From Rariglobus sp. (GTDB lineage Bacteria > Verrucomicrobiota > Verrucomicrobiia > Opitutales > Opitutaceae): a DNA stretch of 61,090 nucleotides. The notes under the pieces were generated by a model. It saw only the letters and a list, made by a program, of their open reading frames with translations, ran no database searches and had not been told where the DNA came from. Positions within the stretch are counted from its first letter, which is position 1. Each line of letters begins with the position of its first letter. The translations under genes were made by a program, and so were the position numbers. This document shows, piece by piece, positions 60,732-61,090 of the stretch. Location of the stretch: positions 1 through 61,090 of the forward strand of contig JAQSWS010000010.1 in assembly GCA_029266495.1 (NCBI GenBank). Reading direction: 5' to 3'.

Positions 60732-61090
60732 GTGAGTATATCTCCGGTCATTCTCTGGTTTCGGCAGGATTTGCGTGTGCAGGACAATCACGCGTTACAC
60801 GCTGCGCTTGAGCGTGGCGGGCCGGTCATTCCGGTTTACATTTTCGACAAAGCCAGCGAATGCGAATGGGCGCCCGGTGGGGCTTCCCGCTGGTGGCTCC
60901 ATCATTCGCTCGCCGCGCTGGACTCGTCGTTGCGCGGGCGTGGATCACGATTGATCCTGGCGAAAGGAGACAGCGGCAGGGTGCTGGGCAAACTGATCAC
61001 CGCCACCGGAGCGAAAGCGGTGTATTGGAATCGTCGTTACGAACCCGCGATCGTCGCCCGCGATCAAACCATCGAGAGGGACCTGACGAC
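60732..61090 (+). CDS. Cryptochrome/photolyase-family protein (5' part)
   Basis: A frame from GTG 60732 runs to the window end (119 codons) and reads as the N-terminal antenna domain of DNA photolyase: VILWFRQDLRVQDNHALHAA, GGPVIPVYIFDKAS, ASRWWLHHSLAALDSSL and KAVYWNRRYEP. Photolyases repair UV-induced pyrimidine dimers using light. The FAD-binding part lies outside. The start may differ, since GTG was chosen for fit to family length. Confidence 0.9.
   Translation, partial: MSISPVILWFRQDLRVQDNHALHAALERGGPVIPVYIFDKASECEWAPGGASRWWLHHSLAALDSSLRGRGSRLILAKGDSGRVLGKLITATGAKAVYWNRRYEPAIVARDQTIERDLT

Overview
The window is about 61 kb of GC-rich bacterial chromosome, densely coded on both strands, with no rRNA, tRNA, insertion sequence or CRISPR array that I could recognise. 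Gene content (GH26 and GH9 polysaccharide hydrolases, an exopolysaccharide locus, partner-switching regulators, an rpsO-pnp pair, the MEP isoprenoid pathway, a lone menB, Kup and MurJ) and protein style suggest a verrucomicrobial chromosome, probably Opitutaceae. That placement is an inference from gene content, not a phylogeny.

Region 1 (1-4774) holds a 3'-truncated GH26-like secreted hydrolase on the minus strand, a B12-binding-type radical SAM protein, and a large secreted protein with helical repeats. Region 2 (4789-11747, minus strand) is a tightly coupled operon: a GT4 glycosyltransferase, a P-loop kinase, a polyprenyl-phosphate sugar transferase, a nucleotidyltransferase-like beta-helix protein, a STAS anti-anti-sigma-type protein, a fused HATPase-GAF-PP2C regulator and an alkaline-phosphatase-superfamily hydrolase. 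It reads as exopolysaccharide synthesis carrying its own partner-switching control. A GH9 cellulase (11909-14569) separates it from Region 3.

Region 3 (14735-19703, plus strand) is the most interesting part. It has RsbR-, RsbS- and RsbT-like stressosome proteins, an RsbX-like phosphatase, a histidine kinase whose N-terminus looks like the RsbT-binding domain of RsbU, and a NarL-type response regulator. It appears to be a stressosome whose released RsbT acts on a two-component system rather than on a PP2C phosphatase. A secreted PDC-type sensor protein lies convergently beside it.

Region 4 (20497-27904) has a methyltransferase, a YkgJ-like cysteine-cluster protein, a BamE-like/coiled-coil/membrane protein, an EamA transporter, a short terminator-bounded interval with a possible 29-residue ORF, pnp, rpsO with a hairpin-rich leader, and a DUF721 protein. 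Region 5 (27931-36850, minus strand) is a long co-directional run: pyrF, ispD, ispF, two OppA-type lipoproteins, oppB, oppC and an MsbA-type exporter. ispE diverges from it, followed by ptsI and a convergent ispA-type prenyl synthase.

Region 6 (40739-51685) is mostly housekeeping: unknown membrane or secreted proteins, a phosphate acetyltransferase split into two genes, murJ, an SBF-type transporter, a TetR regulator, an old yellow enzyme, an RluE-type pseudouridine synthase and a zinc-less MDR oxidoreductase. Region 7 (51816-61090) has a sugar ABC importer (two permeases and an ATPase, no binding protein), animal-type UDP-glucose dehydrogenase, kup, menB, a small membrane protein, a YqeY protein and the 5' end of a photolyase gene. 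Three palindromes with a GTAG/GTGG head, resembling REP elements, lie between genes at about 29.7, 55.0 and 56.6 kb.
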